NCBI GenBank assembly: GCA_963739985.1
Contig: CAVUCE010000006.1
Coordinates: 310,001-374,000 of the forward strand
Reading direction: 5' to 3'
Source of the DNA: CAVUCE01 sp963739985
GTDB lineage: Bacteria; Bacteroidota; Ignavibacteria; Ignavibacteriales; Ignavibacteriaceae
Length of the DNA stretch: 64,000 bases
Part shown: one piece after another, positions 37,698 through 48,463 of the stretch
How the letters are laid out: each line of letters opens with the position of its first letter
How positions within the stretch are numbered: the stretch's first letter is position 1
Translations under genes and position numbers: made by a program
Notes under the pieces: model-generated
Seen by the model: only the letters and a program-made list of their open reading frames with translations
What the model was told of the DNA's origin: nothing
Databases searched by the model: none

Positions 37698-38996
37698 ATG
37701 AGTAATGATAATGTTACACTAACCGAAGGAGCCAAACTTTTCTTAAATAATCAAGAATACGAGTTACCCATTGTAACCGGTTCGGAGGGAGAAGTTGGCG
37801 TTGATATTTCTAAACTAAGGGGAAACACCGGAGCCATAACATTAGATAGCGGTTATGGAAATACCGGCTCTTGCCAAAGCGCTATTACTTTTATTGACGG
37901 GGAAAAGGGAATACTTCGTTACAGAGGTTACCCAATTGAAGAACTCGCTGAAAAATCAGATTTTATTGAAGTAAGTTATCTTTTAATATTCGGACACCTT
38001 CCTAATAAAGCTGAACTAGATAATTTCAAATTTCAATTAACTCACCATAGTTTAATCCATGAAGACATGAAAAAATTCTTTGAGGGATTTCCGCCTACAG
38101 CTCATCCGATGGGAATTTTGTCGTCGATGGTAAGTTCACTTTCAGCATTTTATCCCGAAGCCGGTTATAATACTGATGTTGAATTAAACATTGTTCGTCT
38201 GCTGGCTAAACTAAAAACAATTGCTGCCTTCTCGTATAAAAAATCGATTGGTCAACCTTACGTTTATCCAAGAAATGATCTGAGCTATAGTGCTGATATG
38301 CTGCACATGATGTTTGCTGTTCCATCAGAACCATATGAAGTTCCAAAAGTTGTGGAAGAAACTCTTGACCTTTTATTAATCCTTCATGCGGATCATGAAC
38401 AAAACTGCAGTACTTCTACTGTAAGAATGGTTGGTAGCAGTGAAGCAAATCTTTTTGCATCTATTTCTGCCGGTATTTGTGCGCTTTGGGGACCATTACA
38501 CGGCGGAGCTAATCAGAAAGTGATCCAAATGCTTGAAAGAATTAGAGAAGATGGCGGAGATTACAAAAAATACATTTCTCTTGCCAAGGATAGAGAGTCT
38601 AAATTTAAGCTAATGGGTTTTGGACACAGAGTATATAAGAACTTCGATCCTAGAGCACAAATATTAAAGAAAGCTGCAGATAAGGTATTAAAGGAACTTG
38701 GAGTGAACGATCCTTTACTTGATATTGCAAAAAATCTTGAAGAAATTGCTTTAAAAGATAACTTCTTTATTGAGAGAAAACTTTATCCTAACGTAGATTT
38801 CTATAGCGGAATTATTTACCGTGCAATGGGAATACCTACAAATATGTTTACTGTAATGTTTGCATTAGGACGTTTGCCAGGCTGGATCGCTCAATGGAAG
38901 GAAATGAGAGAAACACCAGGCGCTAGAATTTATCGCCCAAGACAAATTTATGTTGGCGAAAATAAACGCTCATTTGTTCCGGTTGAAATGAGATAG
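37698..38996 (+). CDS. gltA: Citrate synthase
   Basis: A 432-residue protein when started at the ATG at 37698 behind AAGGGG; an upstream TTG at 37659 lacks a ribosome site. The N-terminus ITLDSGYGNTGSCQSAITFIDGEKG is the GltA-type beta region ending in RYRGYPIEELAE. Active-site His and Asp lie in WGPLHGGANQKV and LMGFGHRVYKNFDPR (about 308). It condenses oxaloacetate and acetyl-CoA, entering the TCA cycle. It is monocistronic, ending at a clear terminator. Confidence 0.96.
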   Translation: MSNDNVTLTEGAKLFLNNQEYELPIVTGSEGEVGVDISKLRGNTGAITLDSGYGNTGSCQSAITFIDGEKGILRYRGYPIEELAEKSDFIEVSYLLIFGHLPNKAELDNFKFQLTHHSLIHEDMKKFFEGFPPTAHPMGILSSMVSSLSAFYPEAGYNTDVELNIVRLLAKLKTIAAFSYKKSIGQPYVYPRNDLSYSADMLHMMFAVPSEPYEVPKVVEETLDLLLILHADHEQNCSTSTVRMVGSSEANLFASISAGICALWGPLHGGANQKVIQMLERIREDGGDYKKYISLAKDRESKFKLMGFGHRVYKNFDPRAQILKKAADKVLKELGVNDPLLDIAKNLEEIALKDNFFIERKLYPNVDFYSGIIYRAMGIPTNMFTVMFALGRLPGWIAQWKEMRETPGARIYRPRQIYVGENKRSFVPVEMR

Positions 38997-39025
38997 TTAA
39001 TTATTTAAAATTGTAACTTTTCTTA

Positions 39026-39056
39026 AAAAGCGCATCATATGGTGCGCTTTTTTGTT
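39026..39056 (+). terminator. Rho-independent terminator of gltA
   Basis: AAAAAGCGCA pairs with TGCGCTTTTTT over a short loop (TCATATGG), running into T-rich sequence. The stem begins 30 nt after the gltA stop. Confidence 0.88.
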
Positions 39057-39098
39057 TATTAAATGTTAAATTTGTTGCTGGAAATTTTTGAAATATAT

Positions 39099-39602
39099 AT
39101 GAATGCTAAAGCAAAAGAATACATAGAAAAATTACAATTACTTGAACATCCCGAAGGCGGTTACTTTAAAGAGGTATATCGTTCCGAAGTAATTATAAAT
39201 AAAGATTATCTTCCGCAGAGGTATAGTTCAGATAGATGTTTATCAACTTCAATTTATTTCCTTTTGGAAGGGAAGCAGTTTTCTGCTCTCCATAGATTGA
39301 AGTCCGATGAAATTTGGCACCATATTGACGGAGTGAGTGTTAAAATTTTTGTGATTGATGAAAACGGTAAACTTACCATAACGAAATTAGGCAAAAATAT
39401 AAAAGACGGAGATGTCCTTCAAACTGTCATTAAAAGAAGTTGCTGGTTCGGAGCAGAGATACTTGATGAGACATCATTTACATTAGTTAGCTGTACAGTA
39501 GCTCCCGGTTTCGATTTTGCAGATTTTGAATTGGGGAAAAGGGAAGAATTATTAGAGCTTTTTCCTGAACATAAAGAGTTAGTTTTAAAGCTGACTAAAT
39601 AA
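39099..39602 (+). CDS. Cupin family protein (DUF985)
   Basis: A 167-residue protein when started at the ATG at 39099 (MNAKAKEYIEKL). An in-frame ATG at 39063 sits directly after the gltA terminator and would add 12 hydrophobic residues. LEHPEGGYFKEVYRS (about 13) and STSIYFLLEG, then HRLKSDEIWHH with the metal-type His pair, are the DUF985 cupin signatures. The beta barrel probably binds a small ligand or metal; no reaction is established. It is a single gene with no informative neighbour. Confidence 0.8.
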   Translation: MNAKAKEYIEKLQLLEHPEGGYFKEVYRSEVIINKDYLPQRYSSDRCLSTSIYFLLEGKQFSALHRLKSDEIWHHIDGVSVKIFVIDENGKLTITKLGKNIKDGDVLQTVIKRSCWFGAEILDETSFTLVSCTVAPGFDFADFELGKREELLELFPEHKELVLKLTK

Positions 39603-39838
39603 CAATCATTTTGTTAAAAACTATATTATTCCGATAAATAGTTGGGTACAAAAATTTTACCTTAATTCATTTGTTTTAATATCATAAATTTGTCCTAAGA
39701 CTTACTGATTCTTATAGTTATTTTAGTTGAAAAAGTAATTTAATTTATATAATTTTTTCAGATGAAAATTTAAGAGGAGGAGTTATAGGTAAATTTATAC
39801 ATTAAGATTAATTAGTAATATTCTTGTAAGGTATCTTT

Positions 39839-42800
39839 ATCAAGCCTAAAATTAAAAATCTAATTACGGAAAGTTTCCGCTTATTATTAGTGTGTTTGGT
39901 CTTATTCTTTGCGGGAATAAATGTAGGTTTTACTTCTCCAAATACTTCCCAGATTAACAGATCTTTTTGGGTTAATGCTTTTTTTAATTATTATCAAAGG
40001 ATTAATTCCGAAGAAGAAAAAACAAATCCGGAAGATTCGTTTCAAAATGATTCAAATTCTGAAAATATAAATCTCAACAATAAAGAATCAAAAATTCCTT
40101 TTGCCGAGGATTCTCAGAAGGATAAGGCGCCTTCTAGTTTATTTATTTCTTCAGATTCTACCACAACTGCAAAAGATTCTATCAAATTAGGTACTGACTC
40201 TCTCGCGATTGCGCGTACAGATACAGTTAAACTTGATTCCATGTCAATCGATTCAACGGCGAGAATTAGTAATTTTACTTACCAAAGAACTGATGTCCCT
40301 TATGTTAAATTATCTATGGGAAGGCAATCAAATTTCTTTGCCCAGCCCTCAACCGGATTAAAGTCGAGAGAGATTCAAATTGATTCAACAGGAAAATTTG
40401 TTCAGGTTGTTGAGAAGGTTGCAGGCGAACAAACGAAAATTATTCTGCAAATGCCGCTCGATCAATATATAAAAGCGCAACTTGCAAATAACGAGAAGCA
40501 AATTTGGGAAGGTATTGGGTATAATTATCAGTATAAAAACAATAAAACTGAACTTGGCGATGTAATTAAGAATTTCACCGATTTTGAAATTCCACTTCCC
40601 AGTGTCGGTGTACTTAGTATTTTCGGAACACCAAAGATTAGTCTAAAAATCGGCGGCGCAGTTGATATCCATGGCGCCTGGAAAAGTGAAACTACACAGG
40701 GTGTAACAGCTTCAGCTTTAGGTAATACTAGAAATGAACCTGACTTTAAACAACAAGTTCAGATAAATGTTAACGGAACTATCGGGGATAAACTTAATAT
40801 TAGCGCGGATTGGAATACCGAACGAACCTTTGAATATCAAAATCAATTAAAAATTAAATATACCGGTTACGAAGATGAAATAGTTCAGAGTGTAGAAGCC
40901 GGAAACGTTTCTCTCCAAACTTCTCCCCTAGTAGGCGGAAGTGAAGCACTTTTTGGTGTTAAAGCTAATTTTCAATTAGGACCTTTAACACTAACAACTT
41001 TAGCAAGCCAAAAGAAAGGTGAAGTTAAAGAAGTTTCCGTAAACGGCGGCGCCACTTCGCAAACTTTTAGTGTGCGGGCTTATAATTATTCAACTAATAA
41101 TTATTTCCTTGATACTATTTATGCGAGTACAACCCCTGATAATAATTGGTTTGAGAAATATTACGGACAGGCTAATCCGGTTATTAATCCTAATCTCAGA
41201 GTAGTTACTGTTCAAGTTTGGCGTTCTGTAAACGGACAAACTTATGATCGCTCGAAAGAACGATATGCAAATGCATATATCGATTTACCTGCAGAAAATG
41301 CAGGTCAAACATATCCTGATAAATATAGAGTAGATACTAGCGGAACCGGAAACGGTAGATTAGAAACTGGCAGATTTGTATTGTTAACCGAAGGAACAGA
41401 TTATGTCTTACATCCTGAGACCGGGTATTTGACGTTTAAGACTCAAATTCAAGCGCAAGATATTATAGCTGTTGCTTACCGGATTGAAAATAATCCAAGT
41501 ACCTCAACAGATGATTTATACTATGGTGATGATATAACATCTGCCAGTGCGAGTGATACTTCTAAAAAACTAGTATTGAAATTAGTAAAACCGGCAAATC
41601 TTCAACCGAAATATAAAGAAGCATGGAAATTATTATTAAAGAACGTATATCCTCTTGGCGGAAGAAATATCAAACAAGATGGTTTTGAGTTTAACGTTCA
41701 GTACGAGAGTCCGGGACAAGATCCGGTTTCTGATCTTCAGACTCCAAAGGGAACGGTAAGATTATTAAATGCTTTTGGTTTAGATAAATATGATGCAAGT
41801 GGAAATGCTACGCCCGATGGTGTTTTTGACTGGCGTGTAGGCGTTACAATTTTACCCGAGACCGGAGAAGTTATATTTCCTACACTTGAACCATTTGGAA
41901 AAAATATATCACAAGATATTCCGGATTCGTTAGCTTATCAATCAATTTACGATACAACTCTTACGGGAGCTCAACAGGACAAATCTCATGATCGATGGTC
42001 TTTAACAGGCAAATATTCCGGCGAAGCTACGTCAGTCTATCAATTGGGTTTTAATATTGTAGAGAATTCTGTAAGAGTTCTATTAAATGGAAGAGAATTA
42101 ACTGCAGGCGTAGATTATATAGTAGATTATAATATCGGTCAGTTGACTATTCGTAATGATGCTGCTCTTGTTCCCGGTGCCGACTTGAAAATCACTTATG
42201 AGCAAAACGATCTTTTCCAGCTAGCATCAAAAACGTTGCTTGGAGCCAGAGGGTTGTTTAATTTTTCAAAAAACACCCAACTTGGTTTCTCTATTCTAAA
42301 CTTAAATCAACAAACATTAAGTGATAAAGTTAGAATAGGTGAAGAACCATTAAGTAATACTATCATGGGAGTAGATTTTAAGACAGGCGGCGATCTTCCT
42401 TTCTTAACAAAGGCACTAGATAATATTATATCCACTCGTGAGATGTCTAATTTTAGTTTGTCCGGTGAATTTGCTTATATGAGTCCGGATCCAAACACAA
42501 TGAAAAGTCCGATTCCGGATGATAAAGGACAAAGTATAGCTTATATAGATGATTTTGAAGGCGCTAAAAGAATTATTCCTATCGGTGTTTCATATACGGG
42601 CTGGAAAGATTTAAGTGCTCCGGATTCAATCCCGTCATTAGCCGGTTTATCTTATAAACAAATGATGGATTATAAAGCAAAAAGCTTCTGGTTTACCGTT
42701 ACTCCGTCTGATGTACGTGTTCCGGATATTTGGGGTAATAGAAAGAAAGTTGCACAAGCTGATAATCAAGTGCCTGTATTAGATTGGGTCTTTATGCCTG

Positions 42801-45800
42801 ATACTCCTGGTACATATAATTATAATCCGATTTTGAGTAATCCAAACAAAACATGGGGCGGTATGATGAGATTGTTATCTTCTACCGCAAATAATTTAGT
42901 TGATCAAAATATTGAGTATATAGAATTTTGGGTAAATGTTCCTCAAGCGCCTGCGAATTCAGATTTTTATATAGATTTGGGAAGAATTAGTGAGGATGTA
43001 ATTCCTAATAATCGTCTTGATACTGAAGATAAAAATCAAAACGGAGTAATTGATCAAGGAGAGGATGTAGGTATAGATGGTCTTACGGATGAACAAGAGA
43101 GAGCCAAATACGGAAGCGCAAAATCTGATCCGAGCGGCGATGATTTTTCATTTCAGACTGGCCTTAGTCATTCTGTAAATGATTATTTCCACATCAATGG
43201 CACAGAAGGAAATGCTGTTTTAACTGATATTGGTAGAATTCCGGATACCGAAGATTTGAATGGAAACGGAAACCTTGACGGGGTAAATAGTTATTTTAGA
43301 TACAAAATTCCTTTAGATACAAATCAAGCGACTAACCCTTATATAGTAGCAACCGGAGGCGACAAAGGTTGGTTTTTATATCGAGTTCCGTTAAAAGATT
43401 TCAAAACCGAAGTTGGTAGTCCAACTTTAACTGATGTTGAATATATTAGAATGTTTGCTACAAATCTTAACAGTGAAATGCATCTAAGATTTGCAGAGTT
43501 TAATCTAGTCGGAAACCAGTGGCAAAAGGCTTTACCAAACGATTCGGTTTTATCTGTTTCTGTTATTAATATTGAAGATAATCCGAATTATTCATCACCT
43601 CCGGGCGTTGTTCAACAAAGAGACAAGAGTAAGCCAAATGAAAATGTTTTGCAAAATGAACAGTCATTGAACTTAATTTTAACGGATTTAAAGGATAATC
43701 AATCTAGAAATGCAATTAAATTTTTGTCTCGACCTCTTGATGTTTTTAATTACAAAGAGATGAAATTATTTATTCATGGAGATGAAAATACCGGATCAGG
43801 TTCTATTTCTTCATTAGACCCTACAAATTATTCCGCTGAAGTATATTTCCGATTTGGTGCGGATTCTACAAACTATTATGAATACAGACAACCGATAAGA
43901 CCCGGTTGGAATGATGTTGATATTAAATTTAGTGAGTTAACAGCTATAAAATCCGGCAGAGACTCTGCTAATCAAATAAAGACAATTCCGGTTGCCGGTC
44001 AACCAGGGAATTTTTACTCGGTTAGAGGTAATCCTACACTTACATCAGTGAGATTTTTATCAGTTGGAATTACAAATACAGATAATAAAAACAATATCGG
44101 TCCAATTTCCGGTGAAGTTTGGGTTAATGAACTACGTGTTATTGGTGCTGACAATACTCCGGGTTGGGCGTACAGTTTTGCATCTTCTGTTAAGATGGCT
44201 GATTTGTTGACTGTTAACTTTAATATGAGTCAAACCGATCCGTACTTTCATAAACTTTCAGATCGGTTTGGTTCTAGAGTTGATTCTAAAAATTGGAGTC
44301 TCTCGGCGAATCTTGATGTAATGAAATTATTGCCGGTAAATATGCCTGGCAGTAATTTGAAAGTAAATTATTCCCATACCGAATCTGTTGGTAAACCGCT
44401 TTATGTTCCCGGTACTGATATAAAAGTTGATGAAGCTGCGAAACAATTAGAACAACAAAAACAAGCAGATACTACAAATTCAATTTATAAAACTCCGCAG
44501 CAATTAATTTCGGAGTCACAAACTGTGAATGTTTCGGATTCTTGGTCCGCATCAAATATCAAATTTGTTATCCCTTCATCTTTTTGGCTGATTCGCGATA
44601 CATTTAATGCTCTAAGTTTTGGTTTTAACTATAATAAAACTTTTAGTAGAAGCCCTACGGTTCAAGTAAGTAAAAACTGGGTGTGGAATGCAAATATGAA
44701 CTATGCGATAACGTTAAGCCCGGATTATTATTTTTATCCAATTAAGATCCCGGTTCTCGGTGCAATATTTGGTTTATTTACTGATTATCGTAACGCAAAA
44801 GTATTTTTTACACCTCAGTCTTTATCTTTTAATGCTACTGCAAGGAGAAATAGAAATACAAATGTTAGTAGGGCACAGAATAATGTTTCTTCTCGCGCTA
44901 TCGTTTCCAGAGATTTTGTTACTTCCAGAGGATTTAATTTTGCTTGGAAATTAACCGATGGTGGATTTTTTAATTTAACTTCAAGTTATTCTCTAAGTGT
45001 TAGCTCTTCGCTTGCGTATCTGGAAACCGATACAAGTGGAACTCAAAGGCCGGAATATATAGTATGGAAGGATATTTTAAATGGCGCATTTTTCGGTAAA
45101 CCATACCAGTATCAACAATCATTTGATTTAAGAAGTCAACCGAAACTTCCTTCGTTATGGAATCTTAAAGAGTATCTTTCATTATCCGGAAGTTACAGTG
45201 TAAGTTACCAATGGAATAATAATTTTAGCCAAGGAGAACTTGGAAGAAGTGCCGGTTATTCTACAACATCAAAAGTAAGTTTAGGATTGAGATTGAAGGC
45301 ACTGGCGGAACCACTTTTTGCTAATTTGAAAGAAGAAGAATCTTCTGCAGGTAACCAACAAAATAATAATACAAATGTTGGTCGTGGTAATAGAGATTTT
45401 GAACAAAACCCTTCTGTACCACAAGGTAACAGGCAAAATCAAGTAGAACAAGGAAGTAAAGTAAATCCGGAAAATTCTAAAGAAAATAAAAATTTAGCAG
45501 TCGGTGAAAAAGCATTAAGTGACAGCACTGCACAGGTAGATTCTTTAGGCATAGAGAATAAAAAGAAAACCCAACCATTGAAACATGTATTATTTGCTTT
45601 AGAAAAAATTGCTAAAACAGTACTTTTTGATTACGAAAATATCAATTTTAATTTTAGTAGCAGCAATAGTGTTTCTAAAGGCGGGTTGTTAGGAAGTGGA
45701 ACAGGATTCGGGAATTTCTGGGGAGTTTCGTATAAAGCTAAAAACGGACCTAGCAGAGGATTTATGTTCGGACTAAGTTCCGATGTTGGTCCGAGAGCTG

Positions 45801-46828
45801 CTTCTGGTAATTTGCAAGATATATTCTCTCAAAAAAATGATGTTGATTTTAGTACATCAAGGCCTCTTTGGGAAGGTGCTAAAATTGATTTAAATTGGAA
45901 AGTTGGCTGGTCAACAAATAAAAATACTACAATACGTACAGATGAATTCGGTAATGCTTCAGTACAAAATTTATCTGCAAGCGGAACTATAACCAGATCC
46001 TTTTTCTCATTGCCTCCGGTATTATTATTTAGCGCCCTGAAAAGCGGAATAAAGAGAGTTCATGAATTATATGATCCGAACTCTCCGGACCAGGCTGGTA
46101 ATCTGTCAAACGCTTTTGTTCAAGGATTCGAAACTTTACCTTTGCTCTCTAAGCTGGGACCGCTTAAAGATGTTGCTAATTATATCCCACGTCCAAATTG
46201 GAGAATTACCTGGGACGGTTTAGAGAAATTTTTTATCTTTAAATCTTTTGCCGAAAGAGTATCACTTGAACATGCTTATAGTTCAAACTATACAGAAGGC
46301 TGGACAATCAATCCTGACGGAAACAGAATTGTACAAACACAGCGAATAGATTATGGCTTTGCTCCTCTGGTCGGTTTGAATTTTACGTTTGCAAAATTAT
46401 GGGGCGGAAATATAATTAGTAGTATTAAATATGCTACTCGTTCAAGTTATGATTTAGGTCTTTCAACAAAAAATATAACCGAAACATTCTCAAAAGATAT
46501 TGGTGTTACTGCCGGTTATTCAAAATCGGGTTTTGAAATACCTTTCTTTGGCATTTCACTTAAAAATGATATTGAGTTCAGTTTGTCATACACGAATACA
46601 CAGAACACAACAATTATTTATAACATGACTGATTTCACGGAGAGTGGAACACCTCAAGACGGATCAAACCGTATAACTCTTGAACCTAGAGTAAAATATA
46701 CCATTAGCTCGCGAGTTACCTTATCTGTCTTTTACAGAAGATCTTCCGTTCAACCGGTCGGCGCATCCAGAATTCCGCCTACAACTACAAATGAAGCAGG
46801 TTTAGATGTACATATATCAATTCAATAA
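39839..46828 (+). CDS. sprA: T9SS outer-membrane translocon protein SprA
   Basis: A giant secreted barrel protein of over 2300 residues, the size of SprA, which forms the T9SS protein-conducting pore. It contains repeated SprA-N-type segments (PLDQYIKAQLANNEKQIWEG near 195; LQPKYKEAWKLLLKNVYPLGG), calcium-like DxNxNG stretches (DLNGNGNLDG) and many barrel strands toward the C-terminus. The first canonical start is the GTG at 39890. However, the frame is open to 39830 and residues from ATC at 39839 give a basic n-region (KPKIKN) before the hydrophobic core LLLVCLVLFFAG. I therefore place the start at 39839 or the ATT nearby, as inference. porX follows 66 bp later. Confidence 0.9.
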   Translation: MKPKIKNLITESFRLLLVCLVLFFAGINVGFTSPNTSQINRSFWVNAFFNYYQRINSEEEKTNPEDSFQNDSNSENINLNNKESKIPFAEDSQKDKAPSSLFISSDSTTTAKDSIKLGTDSLAIARTDTVKLDSMSIDSTARISNFTYQRTDVPYVKLSMGRQSNFFAQPSTGLKSREIQIDSTGKFVQVVEKVAGEQTKIILQMPLDQYIKAQLANNEKQIWEGIGYNYQYKNNKTELGDVIKNFTDFEIPLPSVGVLSIFGTPKISLKIGGAVDIHGAWKSETTQGVTASALGNTRNEPDFKQQVQINVNGTIGDKLNISADWNTERTFEYQNQLKIKYTGYEDEIVQSVEAGNVSLQTSPLVGGSEALFGVKANFQLGPLTLTTLASQKKGEVKEVSVNGGATSQTFSVRAYNYSTNNYFLDTIYASTTPDNNWFEKYYGQANPVINPNLRVVTVQVWRSVNGQTYDRSKERYANAYIDLPAENAGQTYPDKYRVDTSGTGNGRLETGRFVLLTEGTDYVLHPETGYLTFKTQIQAQDIIAVAYRIENNPSTSTDDLYYGDDITSASASDTSKKLVLKLVKPANLQPKYKEAWKLLLKNVYPLGGRNIKQDGFEFNVQYESPGQDPVSDLQTPKGTVRLLNAFGLDKYDASGNATPDGVFDWRVGVTILPETGEVIFPTLEPFGKNISQDIPDSLAYQSIYDTTLTGAQQDKSHDRWSLTGKYSGEATSVYQLGFNIVENSVRVLLNGRELTAGVDYIVDYNIGQLTIRNDAALVPGADLKITYEQNDLFQLASKTLLGARGLFNFSKNTQLGFSILNLNQQTLSDKVRIGEEPLSNTIMGVDFKTGGDLPFLTKALDNIISTREMSNFSLSGEFAYMSPDPNTMKSPIPDDKGQSIAYIDDFEGAKRIIPIGVSYTGWKDLSAPDSIPSLAGLSYKQMMDYKAKSFWFTVTPSDVRVPDIWGNRKKVAQADNQVPVLDWVFMPDTPGTYNYNPILSNPNKTWGGMMRLLSSTANNLVDQNIEYIEFWVNVPQAPANSDFYIDLGRISEDVIPNNRLDTEDKNQNGVIDQGEDVGIDGLTDEQERAKYGSAKSDPSGDDFSFQTGLSHSVNDYFHINGTEGNAVLTDIGRIPDTEDLNGNGNLDGVNSYFRYKIPLDTNQATNPYIVATGGDKGWFLYRVPLKDFKTEVGSPTLTDVEYIRMFATNLNSEMHLRFAEFNLVGNQWQKALPNDSVLSVSVINIEDNPNYSSPPGVVQQRDKSKPNENVLQNEQSLNLILTDLKDNQSRNAIKFLSRPLDVFNYKEMKLFIHGDENTGSGSISSLDPTNYSAEVYFRFGADSTNYYEYRQPIRPGWNDVDIKFSELTAIKSGRDSANQIKTIPVAGQPGNFYSVRGNPTLTSVRFLSVGITNTDNKNNIGPISGEVWVNELRVIGADNTPGWAYSFASSVKMADLLTVNFNMSQTDPYFHKLSDRFGSRVDSKNWSLSANLDVMKLLPVNMPGSNLKVNYSHTESVGKPLYVPGTDIKVDEAAKQLEQQKQADTTNSIYKTPQQLISESQTVNVSDSWSASNIKFVIPSSFWLIRDTFNALSFGFNYNKTFSRSPTVQVSKNWVWNANMNYAITLSPDYYFYPIKIPVLGAIFGLFTDYRNAKVFFTPQSLSFNATARRNRNTNVSRAQNNVSSRAIVSRDFVTSRGFNFAWKLTDGGFFNLTSSYSLSVSSSLAYLETDTSGTQRPEYIVWKDILNGAFFGKPYQYQQSFDLRSQPKLPSLWNLKEYLSLSGSYSVSYQWNNNFSQGELGRSAGYSTTSKVSLGLRLKALAEPLFANLKEEESSAGNQQNNNTNVGRGNRDFEQNPSVPQGNRQNQVEQGSKVNPENSKENKNLAVGEKALSDSTAQVDSLGIENKKKTQPLKHVLFALEKIAKTVLFDYENINFNFSSSNSVSKGGLLGSGTGFGNFWGVSYKAKNGPSRGFMFGLSSDVGPRAASGNLQDIFSQKNDVDFSTSRPLWEGAKIDLNWKVGWSTNKNTTIRTDEFGNASVQNLSASGTITRSFFSLPPVLLFSALKSGIKRVHELYDPNSPDQAGNLSNAFVQGFETLPLLSKLGPLKDVANYIPRPNWRITWDGLEKFFIFKSFAERVSLEHAYSSNYTEGWTINPDGNRIVQTQRIDYGFAPLVGLNFTFAKLWGGNIISSIKYATRSSYDLGLSTKNITETFSKDIGVTAGYSKSGFEIPFFGISLKNDIEFSLSYTNTQNTTIIYNMTDFTESGTPQDGSNRITLEPRVKYTISSRVTLSVFYRRSSVQPVGASRIPPTTTNEAGLDVHISIQ

Positions 46829-46894
46829 GTTTTGATATTTTATATATTTCACCGGAAGATTTTTCTTCTTTAAAATTGATAAAAAAAGGATAAA

Positions 46895-48463
46895 ATGAAA
46901 TCAAAAAGAATTCTATGGGTAGATGACGAAATTGAGTTATTAAGATCGCATATTATATTTCTCTCCGAAAAAGGTTACGAAGTAGATACGGTAACTAACG
47001 GAGAAGATGCAGTTTCTTCCGTAAAAGAAAAAAGTTATGATTTAATCTTCCTGGATGAAATGATGGCTGGTATTGGCGGACTCGAAACTTTGGGTTTGAT
47101 AAAAGAGATTAATGCCAACTTGCCTGTTGTTATGATTACCAAAAGTGAAGAAGAAACATTAATGAACGAAGCTATTGGCGGAAAGATTACTGATTATTTA
47201 ACTAAACCTGTTAATCCTAGTCAAGTGTTATTAGTTTGCAAAAAAATTCTCGAAGGCAGAAAAATTTCCGGCGAATACGTTGCGAAGGATTATCTTTCCG
47301 ACTTCAATGAAATTTCTATGGCACTAGTAAATAATCTGGATTTTGCCGAATGGACTGAGTTATATATTAAATTGGTTAATTGGGATATTGAGCTTGATAT
47401 TCATCCGGAAATTGGTTTAAGACAAACACTAAATGACCAAAAAAAAGAAGGTAATAAAGAGTTCTCTAAGTTTGTTGAAAAAAATTATAAAGGCTGGATT
47501 AGATCATTAGGCGATTCCTATACTCCAATTTTAACTCCTGAGATAACTACAAAGTATGTTTTGCCTCATCTGGAAGACAAGAAAAATTCTGTCTTCTATT
47601 TCGTACTTGATTGCCTTCGCTTAGATCAATGGCTGGTAATGGAAAAGCATCTTATTGATTTATTTAATATTGAAAAAGATTATTATTTCGCTATTCTTCC
47701 AACAGCAACTCCATATGCAAGAAATTCATTATTCAGCGGATTGTTTCCTTCTGATATAGAAAAACATTACCCTGATTTATGGTCTACCGGAAATGATGAT
47801 GAAAAGAGCATGAATAAATATGAAAAAGAATTATTGCAACTTCTATTAGATAGGAAAAAAATAAAATTAAAGAATGATCTTAAGTATTTAAAGATTATTG
47901 ATCCTGATGTAGGAAGAAATTTTGAGCAGAATATACATTCATATAAAAATAATCAGTTGACTGCAGTTGTTGTAAACTTTCTTGATATGATTGCTCACGG
48001 ACGTTCAGATTCTGATTTGCTTAAAGAAATTGCTCCCGACGAACCGGCATATCGATCTTTAACAGATGCGTGGTTCAAGCATTCTTCTTTATATGCAACA
48101 TTTAAAGCTTTAGCAAAAATAGATAATGTTAAAATTGTTATTACTACGGACCATGGAAGCATTAGATCGATGCGTGGTGCGAAAGTTTTAGGTGACAAGG
48201 AAGCTTCTTCAAACTTAAGATTCAAGTATGGTAGAAATCTTAAAGTAGATGATAAACACGCTATTTATATTAAAAATCCGGATGACTATAAATTACCAAA
48301 GCGAGGTGTAACTATTAATTATATTATTGCTAAAGAAGATTTTTATTTCGTTTATCCAACCGATTACCATAAGTATTTAACTTATTACAAGGATACATTT
48401 CAACACGGAGGTATATCAATGGAAGAAATGATTTTACCTGTTATAACTATGGAACCTAAATAA
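46895..48463 (+). CDS. porX: PorX-type response regulator with PglZ domain
   Basis: A 522-residue protein. A receiver domain (about 1-125) has the acidic pair WVDDE, phospho-acceptor Asp54 in IFLDEMM, and Lys in LTKPVNP. It is followed by a PglZ domain of alkaline phosphatase fold: FYFVLDCLRLDQW (about 233), TATPYARNSLFSGLFPS, NFLDMIAHGRSD and ITTDHGSIR, all metal-binding positions. PorX controls T9SS gene expression with the kinase PorY, and its PglZ domain has been reported to act on signalling oligonucleotides. No porY is in the window. Its stop abuts the tsaE ATG directly. Confidence 0.92.
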   Translation: MKSKRILWVDDEIELLRSHIIFLSEKGYEVDTVTNGEDAVSSVKEKSYDLIFLDEMMAGIGGLETLGLIKEINANLPVVMITKSEEETLMNEAIGGKITDYLTKPVNPSQVLLVCKKILEGRKISGEYVAKDYLSDFNEISMALVNNLDFAEWTELYIKLVNWDIELDIHPEIGLRQTLNDQKKEGNKEFSKFVEKNYKGWIRSLGDSYTPILTPEITTKYVLPHLEDKKNSVFYFVLDCLRLDQWLVMEKHLIDLFNIEKDYYFAILPTATPYARNSLFSGLFPSDIEKHYPDLWSTGNDDEKSMNKYEKELLQLLLDRKKIKLKNDLKYLKIIDPDVGRNFEQNIHSYKNNQLTAVVVNFLDMIAHGRSDSDLLKEIAPDEPAYRSLTDAWFKHSSLYATFKALAKIDNVKIVITTDHGSIRSMRGAKVLGDKEASSNLRFKYGRNLKVDDKHAIYIKNPDDYKLPKRGVTINYIIAKEDFYFVYPTDYHKYLTYYKDTFQHGGISMEEMILPVITMEPK

